From contig JACKCD010000065.1 of assembly GCA_020634215.1 (NCBI GenBank), positions 1 to 31,614 of the forward strand: a stretch of DNA of 31,614 bases, given 5' to 3'. This document shows, piece after piece, positions 15,504 to 23,902 of this stretch. Each line of letters begins with the position of its first letter. Position 1 is the stretch's first letter. The notes beneath the pieces are model-generated. The model had not been told where the DNA came from and made no database searches. It saw only the letters and a list, made by a program, of their open reading frames with translations. The position numbers and the translations under genes were made by a program. Origin of the DNA: Ardenticatenaceae bacterium. GTDB taxonomy: Bacteria > Chloroflexota > Anaerolineae > Promineifilales > Promineifilaceae.

Positions 15504-17381
15504 CTATTTACGAATAACCGGCAAATACAGCGGGTATTTCACCACTTCCCGCGTCGCCGTAGCCGTTGGCGTCGCGGTCGCGGTCGCCGTTGCGGTTGCC
15601 GTGGCGGTTGCTGTGGCGGTTGCTGTCGCCGTTGCGGTTGCCGTAGAGGTTGGCGTGGCAGTTGGGTTCGTTCCATCACAGTCAGGGTAGCTCAGGCTAC
15701 CGATGTAGGTACCCCAGAAGACATTAAATGGATTATTCAGGCTCTTGCTATATTCACCCAAATACCAAAACGTCTTGCCATCAGGGTCAATGGTCATACC
15801 CGTGTAATCCCCCCAGCGATAGGGCGGACCATCACCATTAAACGAGCGATAGCTGCGCTCCCCGGCTTTAATTTCCACCTCGCCGCCTAGCTGACCGAGT
15901 GACTCGCCAGCTTCACGGCCGGCCGCATAGACCCCGACAAAGCTGCCGCTGCTGGAGCGACTATACCCCACAACCACATCGCCACACTGGTTAGCGGCAA
16001 CGTCAGGGAAATAGCGGAACGTACTGTTACTGCCTAACACCCCCGTTTGCACCACCGTTTGCGAAGCCAGGTTAATTTCTGCCCACTGCACACAGTTAAC
16101 CGCCCCACCGCCCGGATTACAAGCAATGGTCATTGCTGTCCAGCCAGAACCATTGCGATATTCAAAATCGAGCGGTCGGAAATCATTGCCCATAATATCG
16201 CCACCACCGCCGCCGCCCTGCTGCACACCGTTAACAGGCATCCCTACCGCCACACCATGAATGGCAGGCAAATCAAACGTCGCCTCGTCGGTCAGCGTGT
16301 TGCTGCCAAACGGATCGTCCCAGCTATACAGTTCATACGTCTCGCCAGTGAAATTGCGGTCGGTAAGGATGTAGTGGGGGCCACTGCTCGGCCAGGTACC
16401 TTGGGCAAAACCGTGGAGGTTAATCGGCTGCGGCGTGTCGTCGTCACCCGTGGAATGGGTGACAACGGCGGGGTTGGCCTGGCCGTTATACATGGCCTGT
16501 TTGTCAAACGCCCAAACGCGCCCTTCGGCAAAGCTGTTGCCTGCAAACAGGTTGCCGCCCATGTAGATAGCATCAAAGCCAACGCCAGCGTGCGGGTAAT
16601 CAAAAAAGTTACCGTTGACATTGGCTGGAAATTCGTACAAGTGCCATTCGCCGGTGGGATCGCTGGTTTTGGAAACGCCCACACAGTAGCTGTTGCCGTT
16701 GCCGTCCAGCCCCACAATGAAGCGGTCGGCCGATTCATCGTACAGGGCATTGGGGTCAAAGATGCTGTCAAAAAAGCCATCAACAATACATTCTCCACCC
16801 AGTGGGGTGAAAAAATCCTGAAACTCGATGGGACCAACCAGGGAATTGCCGCTCTTGTCGTAAATTTCAAAGGCTACGTTAACGGCCGCAATGAGGTGGT
16901 TGGGGCCGGCCGCCAGTTCGGGGTCGGGCGGGGCGCTGGCACCACCCCCACAGCACTCATTGACATCAATGGAGGGGAACCCAAGCCCAACGGTGGGAGA
17001 TTTGGCAACGGTGTTGGGCTGCTGCACCTGCTGGCTAGGCGATAACCTGGCTGCTGCTGCGGCCAGATCGGCCATTTCGGCTGGGCTACGCAATTGTTCA
17101 TTGTTAGCATCGGGGCTGCGCCGCCAGACAGCGTAGGGACTGTCGGGGGCGTATTGGCCGGGCTGGAGGGTTTGAAGGTTGACGGTGGCGTGGGAAACGG
17201 CCGTTTCTCCCGCCCACTCTCTTCCGCCACCCGCCGCTTGCCCAGCCGATGCCAACATCCTCACCGCTTGCTGCCGCTGCGCCCCTTCCAAGGTTGGCTG
17301 CTGTGCGTTCCACAGCAGCCAGCTACCGATACATAAAATCAAAAGTAAAAAAACAGCTTTCATCCATTGGGGAAAATTCAT
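15504..17381 (-). CDS. Large secreted protein with (Thr-Ala)n linker and C-terminal YLPV tail
   Basis: A 625-aa exported protein with a signal helix (AVFLLLILCIGSWLLW). The body from about residue 125 starts DVNECCGGGASAPPDPELAA and continues GPNHLIAAVNVAFEIYD; beta-strand repeats of about 50-60 residues with DPNALYDESADRFIVG and YFPDVAANQCGDVVVGYSRS suggest a beta-propeller-like exoprotein. I recognise this as a type common in Chloroflexota exoproteomes but cannot name an activity. A (Thr-Ala)n linker encoded by a hexanucleotide repeat (about 15551-15650) precedes the last residues KYPLYLPVIRK. AAGGAG sits 5 bases before the ATG. Many Gly/Cys pairs (ECC, CNPGGGAVNCV) suggest disulfides. Confidence 0.82.
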   Translation of the reverse strand: MNFPQWMKAVFLLLILCIGSWLLWNAQQPTLEGAQRQQAVRMLASAGQAAGGGREWAGETAVSHATVNLQTLQPGQYAPDSPYAVWRRSPDANNEQLRSPAEMADLAAAAARLSPSQQVQQPNTVAKSPTVGLGFPSIDVNECCGGGASAPPDPELAAGPNHLIAAVNVAFEIYDKSGNSLVGPIEFQDFFTPLGGECIVDGFFDSIFDPNALYDESADRFIVGLDGNGNSYCVGVSKTSDPTGEWHLYEFPANVNGNFFDYPHAGVGFDAIYMGGNLFAGNSFAEGRVWAFDKQAMYNGQANPAVVTHSTGDDDTPQPINLHGFAQGTWPSSGPHYILTDRNFTGETYELYSWDDPFGSNTLTDEATFDLPAIHGVAVGMPVNGVQQGGGGGGDIMGNDFRPLDFEYRNGSGWTAMTIACNPGGGAVNCVQWAEINLASQTVVQTGVLGSNSTFRYFPDVAANQCGDVVVGYSRSSSGSFVGVYAAGREAGESLGQLGGEVEIKAGERSYRSFNGDGPPYRWGDYTGMTIDPDGKTFWYLGEYSKSLNNPFNVFWGTYIGSLSYPDCDGTNPTATPTSTATATATATATATATATATATATATPTATATREVVKYPLYLPVIRK

Positions 17382-17568
17382 ACATGCTCCTTAAACCCAA
17401 CCTTGGTTCCTTGCATTCGGGCATTCTACAAAATTTAGCAAGCTGCGTAAAGATGTAAGCTGGATTGTATAGAGCTTTGCGTTAAACTATGGGCAAGGGA
17501 ATGGACGTAGTAGGAGTACAAACCCAAACACAGCAGACTAATCTGCGTACCATTATCGGGAGAACAAC

Positions 17569-18465
17569 ATGCGTGAAACATTTGTGACCACTAGCAGAGG
17601 GTTGTGGCGGCAGTCGCCACCGATGAGACTGTATGAAAAAGCCAAGCGGCTGGGGGTGTGGAACCCTAGCGACATTGATTTGCGGCAGGATGTTGTGGAT
17701 TGGGCGGGATTAACGGCCATTGAGCAAGACCTGTTGCTCTGTCTCACCTCCCTTTTTCAAGCGGGCGAAGAAGCCGTTACCCTCGATCTGCTCCCCCTTA
17801 TTATGACCATCGCCGCCGAGGGACGGCTGGAAGAAGAGATGTATCTCACCACCTTCCTCTTTGAAGAAGCCAAACACACCGACTTTTTTAACCGCTTCCT
17901 CAGCGAAGTTGTTGGTTCCAACTTTGATCTGGCGCATTACCAAAGCAGCAGCTACCGCGAAATTTTTTACGAGGCATTGCCCACTGCCCTGCAAGCATTG
18001 CACGAAGACCGTTCGCCAACGGCACAGGCGCGAGCGGCCGTCACCTATAATTTGGTAGTGGAAGGCATTTTGGCTGAAACGGGCTACCATGCCTACTTCG
18101 CTGCCCTGACGCAAAACAACATTTTGCCCGGCACACGGCGCGGTATTGAGCTGCTCAAGCAAGATGAATCGCGCCATATCGCCTACGGCATTTTTTTGCT
18201 GTCGCGCCTCATTGCGGCCGATGATAGCTTGTGGACGGTGGTGGAGGAAACGATGAATGCATTGCTAATTCCTGCGTTAGGGATTATCGGCGAAACGTTT
18301 TCCGTTTATAATCCAGCCCCGTTTGGATTTGATGAGCACGTTTTTATAGATTATGCGCTGGGGCAGTTTCAGAAGCGGATTGAACGGGTAGAAAAAGCCC
18401 GGGGAATGTCGCTGGCAGAGCTTGAGAAGCTGACAGAAGAGGTCATTGACCAAAACGATGGCTAA
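17569..18465 (+). CDS. R2-like ligand-binding oxidase (R2lox)
   Basis: A 298-aa ferritin-like protein of the ribonucleotide-reductase R2 homologue class, which assembles a Mn/Fe cofactor and binds a long-chain fatty-acid-like ligand rather than making a radical for nucleotide reduction. Metal ligands line up with the family: E67, E100-x-x-H103 (FEEAKHT), E165 (VVEGILAETGY) and E200-x-x-H203 (DESRHIAYG). The Val-Tyr pair that forms the ether cross-link in characterised R2lox appears to be kept: V70 in GEEAVT and Y160 in VTYNLVVEG. No catalytic R1 subunit gene is nearby, as expected for R2lox. GGGAG precedes the ATG. The physiological reaction is unknown for the family. Confidence 0.93.
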   Translation: MRETFVTTSRGLWRQSPPMRLYEKAKRLGVWNPSDIDLRQDVVDWAGLTAIEQDLLLCLTSLFQAGEEAVTLDLLPLIMTIAAEGRLEEEMYLTTFLFEEAKHTDFFNRFLSEVVGSNFDLAHYQSSSYREIFYEALPTALQALHEDRSPTAQARAAVTYNLVVEGILAETGYHAYFAALTQNNILPGTRRGIELLKQDESRHIAYGIFLLSRLIAADDSLWTVVEETMNALLIPALGIIGETFSVYNPAPFGFDEHVFIDYALGQFQKRIERVEKARGMSLAELEKLTEEVIDQNDG

Positions 18466-18652
18466 GGCAACCACAATGATGCCGTGTGCTTGGTTTGGGC
18501 AAACGGCCGTTTATCACCGCCACCACCAAGCTTCCTCACCTCGACATGGGTGTATGTGATGCTGACCAGCAAATAAGTCAATTTTGGAGCTGAGAGATTG
18601 GCTAACTCGTTTCATCTTTCATCTCCAATCTCATTCAGTGTAAACTACGACT

Positions 18653-19528
18653 ATGGAAACTTTCTACGGATTACCCATTGAAACAGTTGGCAACGACCAC
18701 CTGCGGCTAGAGGTGCTGGCGGAGGCAGGGCCGCGCATTGTGGGGCTGTATCTGGCCGGATCAGGCGACAATTTGCTGGCAGAAGTGCCAGAGGGGTTTG
18801 CTGATACGGTAAACGGCCGTTACCATTTTCGCGGTGGTCATCGGCTGTGGCACGCTCCCGAACAGTTCAACCGTACCTATGTCCCCGATGATGCCGGCCT
18901 CACTTTGGAGCGCACCGTCAACGGGGCAATTTTGACGCAGCCCACCGAAGCGGCCACAGGCATTCGCAAGCAAATCGAAATCGCCTTTGCTCCGAACCGC
19001 GCCGCTGTCACGCTGACCCACCGGCTGACCAATGAAGGGGTATGGCAAGTGGAACTGGCTCCCTGGGCAATTACACAGATGAGGTTGGGCGGAACGGCCG
19101 TTTTTCCCCAGCAAGTTGGCTCCATTGACCCCGACGGCCTGCTCCCCAACCGCAACCTCATTTTCTGGCCCTACAGCAATCTCAACGACCCGCGCTTACA
19201 GTTAGGCAACGAGTACATTCTCATCAAGACCGATGTGGTCAACGCCCCGTTCAAGCTCGGCAGCTTCAACCGCCACGGCTGGCTAGCCTATTTTTGCGGC
19301 AGCACACTGTTTTGCAAACGGTTTGCGGTGCAGCCCAATCTGGCCCACCCCGACATGGGGTGCAATGCTGAAATCTACGTCAATCACCAATTCATTGAGC
19401 TAGAATCGTTGGCTCCGCTTTACCAGCTTGCGCCGGGCGAAACGGTAACGCATGTGGAGACGTGGGAGCTGTATGCCAATGCCCAGCCTCCCACGTCGGC
19501 AAATGATCTGGTTTGGCCGTGGTTGTAG
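18653..19528 (+). CDS. Aldose-1-epimerase-like (galactose mutarotase fold) protein
   Basis: A 291-aa protein predicted to be almost all beta strands. LAEAGPRIVGLYLAGSGDNLLAEVP, HFRGGHRLWHAPE and TLTHRLTNEGVWQVELAPWAITQM follow the pattern of the galactose-mutarotase-like beta-supersandwich (DUF4380-like). The HRLWHAPE and APWAITQ segments sit where sugar-contacting residues are found in relatives. Enzyme activity is not assured, because the catalytic His/Glu pair of aldose epimerases cannot be assigned confidently. The gap before it (18466-18652) holds an ACGGCCGT palindrome at 18503 and a short inverted repeat (GAGATTGG/CCAATCTC). There is no clear ribosome site; TAAACT about 10 bases upstream of the ATG could be a -10 for a leaderless message. 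Confidence 0.7.
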   Translation: METFYGLPIETVGNDHLRLEVLAEAGPRIVGLYLAGSGDNLLAEVPEGFADTVNGRYHFRGGHRLWHAPEQFNRTYVPDDAGLTLERTVNGAILTQPTEAATGIRKQIEIAFAPNRAAVTLTHRLTNEGVWQVELAPWAITQMRLGGTAVFPQQVGSIDPDGLLPNRNLIFWPYSNLNDPRLQLGNEYILIKTDVVNAPFKLGSFNRHGWLAYFCGSTLFCKRFAVQPNLAHPDMGCNAEIYVNHQFIELESLAPLYQLAPGETVTHVETWELYANAQPPTSANDLVWPWL

Positions 19529-19530
19529 GA

Positions 19531-20454
19531 CTATCTTACCTGCGGCAAAACGGCCGTTCCCAACCGCTCCAACCCATCCATATCATCCAGATCCATCCAT
19601 TGCAGCATGATGCGCTGCACGCCAACGGCCGCCCATTCCCCAAGTTGCGCCACCAGTTCGTTGGGGGTGCCAACGGCCACGCCACGGGCGCGGGCAGCGG
19701 CGGCTGTGAGGTTGCGCGGGGTGAGTTTGGCTTCCACGTCGGCCGTGGTTGCCCCAAAAATGAGGCCGGTCATGAGGGAGCGACGGACGCTTTGTGGAGA
19801 ACGGCCGTTTTCCACCAGCAGCGCATCCAACTGCCCACTCCGCTCGGCAAACGTTGCCGGGGGAATATAAACCCCATTCCACTCGCTGGCATACTTCGCC
19901 ACCAGCGGCAGCGTCCGCAAAGGGCCATTACCACCAATCAAAATGGGTGGGCCGCCCTTGCGCTGCGGGCGTGGCAGCAAAATTCCTTCCTGCAGGCGGT
20001 AATAGTCCCCGGCAAAATCAACCGGCGTGTCGCTGGTGAGCAGTTGGGTGATCACCTCCAGCCCCTCGGTAAAGCGGGCAAAACGGGGAGCCACGTCCAG
20101 TAAATCCCAGCCATAGTTATTGTGTTCTCGTACTTGCCAGCCGGCTCCCAACCCCAAAATCAGCCGTCCGCCCGATAAATCATCCACGGCCGCCGCCATC
20201 CGAGCCGTCATCGTCGGATGGCGAAAGGAAACGGGCGAGACCAACGGCCCAAACTCAATGCGCTTGGTGTGACTTGCCAGCCATGTCAGCGACACCCACA
20301 GTTCCAGCGAATCCAGGTCGGGCGGGTTGGCATTGGTGTAATGGTCAGAGCGATACAGCCCAGCAAACCCCAAATCCTCCACCGCCTGCGCCACCCGCTG
20401 CCACCGCTCCCACGTCAGCCCATGCTGCCCCTCAACCATAATTGCAACTTCCAT
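19531..20454 (-). CDS. LLM-class (luciferase-like) flavin/F420-dependent oxidoreductase
   Basis: A 307-aa TIM-barrel oxidoreductase of the bacterial luciferase family. It has MEVAIMVEGQHGLTWERW, the AEDLGF-like AVEDLGFAGLYRSDHY segment, TKRIEFGPLVSPVSFRHP, and the hallmark LSGGRLILGLGAGWQVREHN, which binds the flavin or F420 phosphate. GPPILIGGNG follows in the second half. F420 rather than FMN is likely for this subgroup but is not provable from sequence alone. I start at the ATG at 20454, with GGAGG five bases upstream; the ATG at 20478 lies before the ribosome site. The stop lies 2 bases from the opposing mutarotase-like gene's end. Confidence 0.9.
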   Translation of the reverse strand: MEVAIMVEGQHGLTWERWQRVAQAVEDLGFAGLYRSDHYTNANPPDLDSLELWVSLTWLASHTKRIEFGPLVSPVSFRHPTMTARMAAAVDDLSGGRLILGLGAGWQVREHNNYGWDLLDVAPRFARFTEGLEVITQLLTSDTPVDFAGDYYRLQEGILLPRPQRKGGPPILIGGNGPLRTLPLVAKYASEWNGVYIPPATFAERSGQLDALLVENGRSPQSVRRSLMTGLIFGATTADVEAKLTPRNLTAAAARARGVAVGTPNELVAQLGEWAAVGVQRIMLQWMDLDDMDGLERLGTAVLPQVR

Positions 20455-20488
20455 TTTTTCCTCCGCTAAATCCGTCAAATACCAAAAA

Positions 20489-20529
20489 TAAAAAAGCTCG
20501 CCTCGTTAATTCATGAAGCGAGCCTTTTG
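20489..20529 (-). terminator. Terminator after thioredoxin gene
   Basis: On the minus strand, GGCTCGCTTC pairs with GAGGCGAGCT around an AT-rich loop, followed by six T. It lies about 30 bases after the thioredoxin stop. Confidence 0.88.
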
Positions 20530-20558
20530 TTAAAAAAAGCAATTTAGGGAAAGCAATA

Positions 20559-20918
20559 TCAGTGCTTGTGCTGATGATGATGCTTAGAATCTTCCAAATG
20601 GGGTGTAATTTGCGCCAAAATACGCCCTTTGGGCAATGCTCCGGTCACGCGCTCTACCACTTTTCCGCCCTGGAAAAGCATCAAGGTTGGAATGCCTACA
20701 ATGCCATAACGGCCAGGAACAGCCGGGTTTTCATCAATATCTACTTTAGCTACTTTCAACTTACCCTTCAGTTCTTCAGCAATCGCATCCACATGGGGAG
20801 CAATCATATGGCACGGGCCGCACCATTCGGCCCAAAAATCAACCAGTACCGGAACATTAGAATCCAGCACGTCGGCCTTAAAAGTTTCATCAGTGACTTT
20901 AATCGTTAATTCACCCAT
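20559..20918 (-). CDS. trxA: Thioredoxin with His-rich tail
   Basis: A 119-aa thioredoxin that reduces protein disulfides in the cytoplasm. The redox site is W32-C-G-P-C36 (FWAEWCGPCHMIAP), with the cis-Pro loop VGIPTLMLFQGGK and the buried Asp in VDFWAEW. Length is about 10 residues over E. coli TrxA because of the unusual C-terminal tail KHHHQHKH, which could bind metal. AGGAG lies 6 bases before the ATG and a terminator follows. The promoter must lie in the 240-base gap shared with the divergent EAD gene. Confidence 0.96.
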   Translation of the reverse strand: MGELTIKVTDETFKADVLDSNVPVLVDFWAEWCGPCHMIAPHVDAIAEELKGKLKVAKVDIDENPAVPGRYGIVGIPTLMLFQGGKVVERVTGALPKGRILAQITPHLEDSKHHHQHKH

Positions 20919-21093
20919 CGTTTTCTCCTAACAAAGAAGGTTATTTATAAATTCTCTGCCTTCTTGATGTAGTAAAGGTCAGTTTTCTTACTTCTATCAC
21001 AAAATTCAGTAGAAAGTGTAGCCCAAGAAAGGGTTGTGTCAAGCCGTTTTTCCTGTGACATTACTTGCCAAAACAACATTTTTCGTTAATATT

Positions 21094-21139
21094 AGAACAT
21101 AAGTTCTTTATTGTATTGTCAGCAGTAGCGACCTATTCT
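21094..21139 (+). promoter_or_regulatory. Putative promoter with GAAC-N4-GTTC dyad
   Basis: AGAAC-ATAA-GTTCT (21094-21107) has the layout of the Gram-positive-type LexA/SOS box. Just downstream is a -35-like TTGTAT (21111) and a -10-like TATTCT (21134) with 17 bases between them. The EAD gene starts at 21157. Assignment to LexA is inference; the thioredoxin gene is transcribed the other way. Confidence 0.45.
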
Positions 21140-21156
21140 GTAGAGGCATGTAGCGC

Positions 21157-21375
21157 ATGTATTTGAGTAAGCTCCGCGATCAGCTCATGATTTATTTCAA
21201 CCAAAGTGAGTTACGTAATCTTTGTTTCGACCTTGGGATCAACCATGAAGAGGTTGCTGGGGAAACGCTGGGCGACTCGGCACGGGAGTTGGTGGCTTAT
21301 TGCCGTCGTCACGGCATGGTGGACAAGCTGGTGGTTCGCTGTCGTGAGCTACGACCCCATGTGGCATGGGAATAA
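21157..21375 (+). CDS. Stand-alone effector-associated domain (EAD)-like protein
   Basis: A 72-aa protein that consists of a single small helical domain. LRDQLMIYFNQSELRNLCFD, then LGINHEEVAGETLGDSAREL and VAYCRRHGMVDKLVVRCREL follows the consensus of the death-like effector-associated domains (EAD family) found at the ends of NTPases, caspase-like proteases and other bacterial conflict proteins. There it pairs with a matching domain on a partner. Here it is not fused to an effector, so it would be an adaptor, an inhibitor or a remnant. The match is from memory of the pattern, not a search. The start has no strong ribosome site. Two tandem ACGGCCGT palindromes follow the stop. Confidence 0.7.
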   Translation: MYLSKLRDQLMIYFNQSELRNLCFDLGINHEEVAGETLGDSARELVAYCRRHGMVDKLVVRCRELRPHVAWE

Positions 21376-21378
21376 AAA

Positions 21379-21402
21379 ACGGCCGTTTTGTAAAACGGCC
21401 GT
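21379..21402. repeat. Paired ACGGCCGT palindromes after the EAD gene
   Basis: AAAACGGCCGTTTT and AAACGGCCGTTT cores at 21379 and 21395, only 8 bases apart. They lie between the convergent EAD and aapP genes and follow the EAD stop by 3 bases. They could fold as one hairpin with the two palindromes as arms and act as a terminator. Mirrors the 13788-13815 pair. Confidence 0.85.
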
Positions 21403-21436
21403 TTCTTCTCTCACATTCTCTTCCTAAAAAACCAGA

Positions 21437-22207
21437 TTAATGATGCAAAATCTGATTTAAGAACAACTTCGTCCGTTCTTCCTTCGGATTCGTAAAGAAC
21501 TCACTCGGATGATTCGTCTCCACAATCTGACCCGCATCAAAGAAAATAACCCGATCCGCTACCTCACGCGCAAAACCCATCTCATGCGTCACCGCCAAGA
21601 TCGTATACCCCCCCCGCGCCAGATCACGCATCACGTCCAGCACTTCCTTAATCATTTCCGGGTCAAGCGCCGACGTTGGCTCATCAAACAGCAAAATGCG
21701 CGGCTGCATCGTCAGCGTTCGCGCAATTGCCACCCGCTGCTGCTGCCCACCCGAAAGCTGCCCTGGATATTTCTCCGCTTGTTCTGGAATACCCACCCGC
21801 GTCAGCCACTGCATCGCCAGTTCTTCCGCCCGCTCCCGCGACCACTTCCGCACGTGAATGGGTGCCAGCGTAATATTCTCCATCACCGTCAAATGTGGGA
21901 ATAAGTTAAACTGCTGAAACACCATCCCCACTTCACGACGAATTTCATTAATATTCCGCAAATCATGGGTCAATTCAATCCCATCAATAATAATGCGCCC
22001 TTCCTGATGCTCCTCCAAACGGTTCAAACAGCGGATAAACGTTGACTTTCCAGAACCAGATGGCCCTAGAATAACAATCACCTCGCCCGTTTTAACATCC
22101 AGATCAACACCCTTTAGTGCCTCAAACTCACCATACCATTTATGAACGTTGCGGCAAACAACAATATCTTCAACGTTACTCACAGACGGACCTTGCATCA
22201 TAGCCAT
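21437..22207 (-). CDS. aapP: Polar amino-acid ABC transporter ATP-binding protein
   Basis: A 256-aa ATPase that powers import by the permease pair encoded upstream. Walker A GPSGSGKST, Q-loop VFQQFNLFPHLTV, signature LSGGQQQRVAIARTL, Walker B ILLFDEPTSALDPE and switch His VTHEMGFA are all intact. High similarity in pattern to AapP/GlnQ. It is the last gene of the operon aapJ-aapQ-aapM-aapP; AGGAG lies 8 bases before the ATG, and 18 bases separate it from aapM. Confidence 0.95.
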   Translation of the reverse strand: MAMMQGPSVSNVEDIVVCRNVHKWYGEFEALKGVDLDVKTGEVIVILGPSGSGKSTFIRCLNRLEEHQEGRIIIDGIELTHDLRNINEIRREVGMVFQQFNLFPHLTVMENITLAPIHVRKWSRERAEELAMQWLTRVGIPEQAEKYPGQLSGGQQQRVAIARTLTMQPRILLFDEPTSALDPEMIKEVLDVMRDLARGGYTILAVTHEMGFAREVADRVIFFDAGQIVETNHPSEFFTNPKEERTKLFLNQILHH

Positions 22208-22225
22208 GACGTTTTTCTCCTCAAA

Positions 22226-23899
22226 TTAGCGGGTACCCAACCCCATTCTCTTTTCCAGACGACGGCTGTACCAGGAAACACCTGAACTTACAACAAAATA
22301 TAAAACAAACAAAAAGGCGTACAACTCACTACGTAGACCCAGCCATTGCCCGTTGCCAATAATGCCACGAACAATCCCTACCAGGTCAAACATCCCCACA
22401 AGGGCAACCAGAGAAGATGATTTAAAGGTGCCGATGACAGAGCCCGCTAACGGCGGAATGAGAATACGCAATGCTTGTGGCAAAATGATAAAACGGTACT
22501 TCTGCAGCACGTTGAAACCCAGCGAGTCAGCCGCTTCATACTGACCCTTGGGAATGGCCTGCAGACCACCGCGCACCAGTTCTGCCATATATGCTGCCGA
22601 AAAGATAGTGTAGCCCACAATCACAGCCCAGAAGTTCTTGATGGCACTACCGGAAGCTGTGAAGAATGGGGCCATTACAATCGCCATAAAAAGCAGTGTA
22701 ATTAAAGGGACACCGCGAATAAGCTCGATAAACAAAACGCTAAAGGCTTGTACCATATTGCCCTGGAAAGAACGCTGGTAAAAATAGGCCGCAATCGGTA
22801 TGAGCAAAGGCCATAAGGCCAATGCCCGTTCAACATTATTGCGTGAGGTTGTCCATAGTTCCGGGGTGCTGGTTGACAGTAAATAAACTGTAGCAATGAG
22901 GGCAATCGGCCAGACGATCCATACGGGAATCCCTTGCACATCTGCCCGCCGCCCCAAGGCTAACAATATTCCCAATGGGAAAGAAAGAATGTTGACGAAG
23001 ATGGCAAAAATGACCGTGAGCAGCAACCCGCCCCATTCATCTACGTTAATGGTCGGGAAAATGCCGGTGCGGGCAATAAGCTGCCAAATCACGTAGCCAA
23101 TAGGCCAGGCCGCAACCCACAAACCGATGGAAACGGGATCGAGTTTAATGACCTTGAAGAACCACAGCAATGCCATAAAGGCGACAACAATCACTAGCCC
23201 TGTCAACAACGTTCTGATGTTGATAAATGGTTCGTGATATTCTAAGCCGGCCAAAAAGATATAGGAGGCAATAGGTGCCAATAACCACAGCGTGATACTA
23301 ATACGCTGCAAATACCCCATTGAGGTTTTGACGGTCGGCCGTGTGGCAATAAAAGAGATCAGCCACAAAACAAAGACCATTGCCCCTGTTAAAATCACAC
23401 GCCAAGTGTGTTCAGGTGCCAAGGTTCCCGTTAAAATCAATTTACGGGCACCCCACAACACGCCCCAAGTCGCACCTTCTGAACGAAGATCTGGTGCCGT
23501 GCGGGTTGAGTCAAACGTGGCTGTAACATAGCCCCACTGCCAAATACCGCTAACAACTTGGGCAACCAGCAAGATAATCAGGAGCGTTACTAGCGTGTTG
23601 GATATGGAGCTGAGGAGATTATCTTTGAGCCAACGAGAAAAGGACGTATGTAGGCCGAACAGTTCCCCTGCAACAACCATCAAAATGCCAACTGCCCAAA
23701 CGGCCGTTAAAATAAGCGTCCACCCCGGTGCTGAGCCAAGCTGCCCAACAAAAACCCCCACTGTTACCAACGTGATAAATGCCACCCAAATGGTCAACCA
23801 TCTGGAACCAGTGAGATTATCTTGGAGAAAATATTGCCAGTTGAACCGTTTAAAAAATGTTTTGCGTCTTTCTTCAATCGTATTTGTTAATGTTGTCAT
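22226..23899 (-). CDS. aapM: General amino-acid ABC transporter permease (AapM-like, extended)
   Basis: A 557-aa membrane permease, longer than the roughly 385 aa common for AapM, because of an extra N-terminal set of membrane helices (about residues 30-290, with several 20-residue hydrophobic stretches). The C-terminal third is the classic binding-protein-dependent domain: LIELIRGVPLITLLF, YMAELVRGGLQAIPKGQYEA with ADSLGF (the EAA-type loop that docks on the ATPase) and FIILPQALRILIPPLAG. It starts 3 bases after the aapQ stop, so translation is coupled. One ACGGCCGT palindrome at 23700 is the only copy in the operon. Confidence 0.93.
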   Translation of the reverse strand: MTTLTNTIEERRKTFFKRFNWQYFLQDNLTGSRWLTIWVAFITLVTVGVFVGQLGSAPGWTLILTAVWAVGILMVVAGELFGLHTSFSRWLKDNLLSSISNTLVTLLIILLVAQVVSGIWQWGYVTATFDSTRTAPDLRSEGATWGVLWGARKLILTGTLAPEHTWRVILTGAMVFVLWLISFIATRPTVKTSMGYLQRISITLWLLAPIASYIFLAGLEYHEPFINIRTLLTGLVIVVAFMALLWFFKVIKLDPVSIGLWVAAWPIGYVIWQLIARTGIFPTINVDEWGGLLLTVIFAIFVNILSFPLGILLALGRRADVQGIPVWIVWPIALIATVYLLSTSTPELWTTSRNNVERALALWPLLIPIAAYFYQRSFQGNMVQAFSVLFIELIRGVPLITLLFMAIVMAPFFTASGSAIKNFWAVIVGYTIFSAAYMAELVRGGLQAIPKGQYEAADSLGFNVLQKYRFIILPQALRILIPPLAGSVIGTFKSSSLVALVGMFDLVGIVRGIIGNGQWLGLRSELYAFLFVLYFVVSSGVSWYSRRLEKRMGLGTR

Positions 23900-23902
23900 G
23901 GG

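Noticed and set aside
15551..15650. Possible CRISPR-like array of GCC/GTT units
   Set aside because: It is a hexanucleotide repeat coding (Thr-Ala)n; there are no spacers and the units are too short.
15462..15890. Arg/Gly-rich frame on the + strand opposite the secreted protein gene
   Set aside because: It is the complement of the (Thr-Ala)n coding repeat and the 15463 hairpin, so it is a shadow.
17569..18465. Ribonucleotide reductase beta subunit (NrdB)
   Set aside because: Shorter than NrdB, no large subunit nearby, and the Val-Tyr pair and motif spacing fit R2lox.
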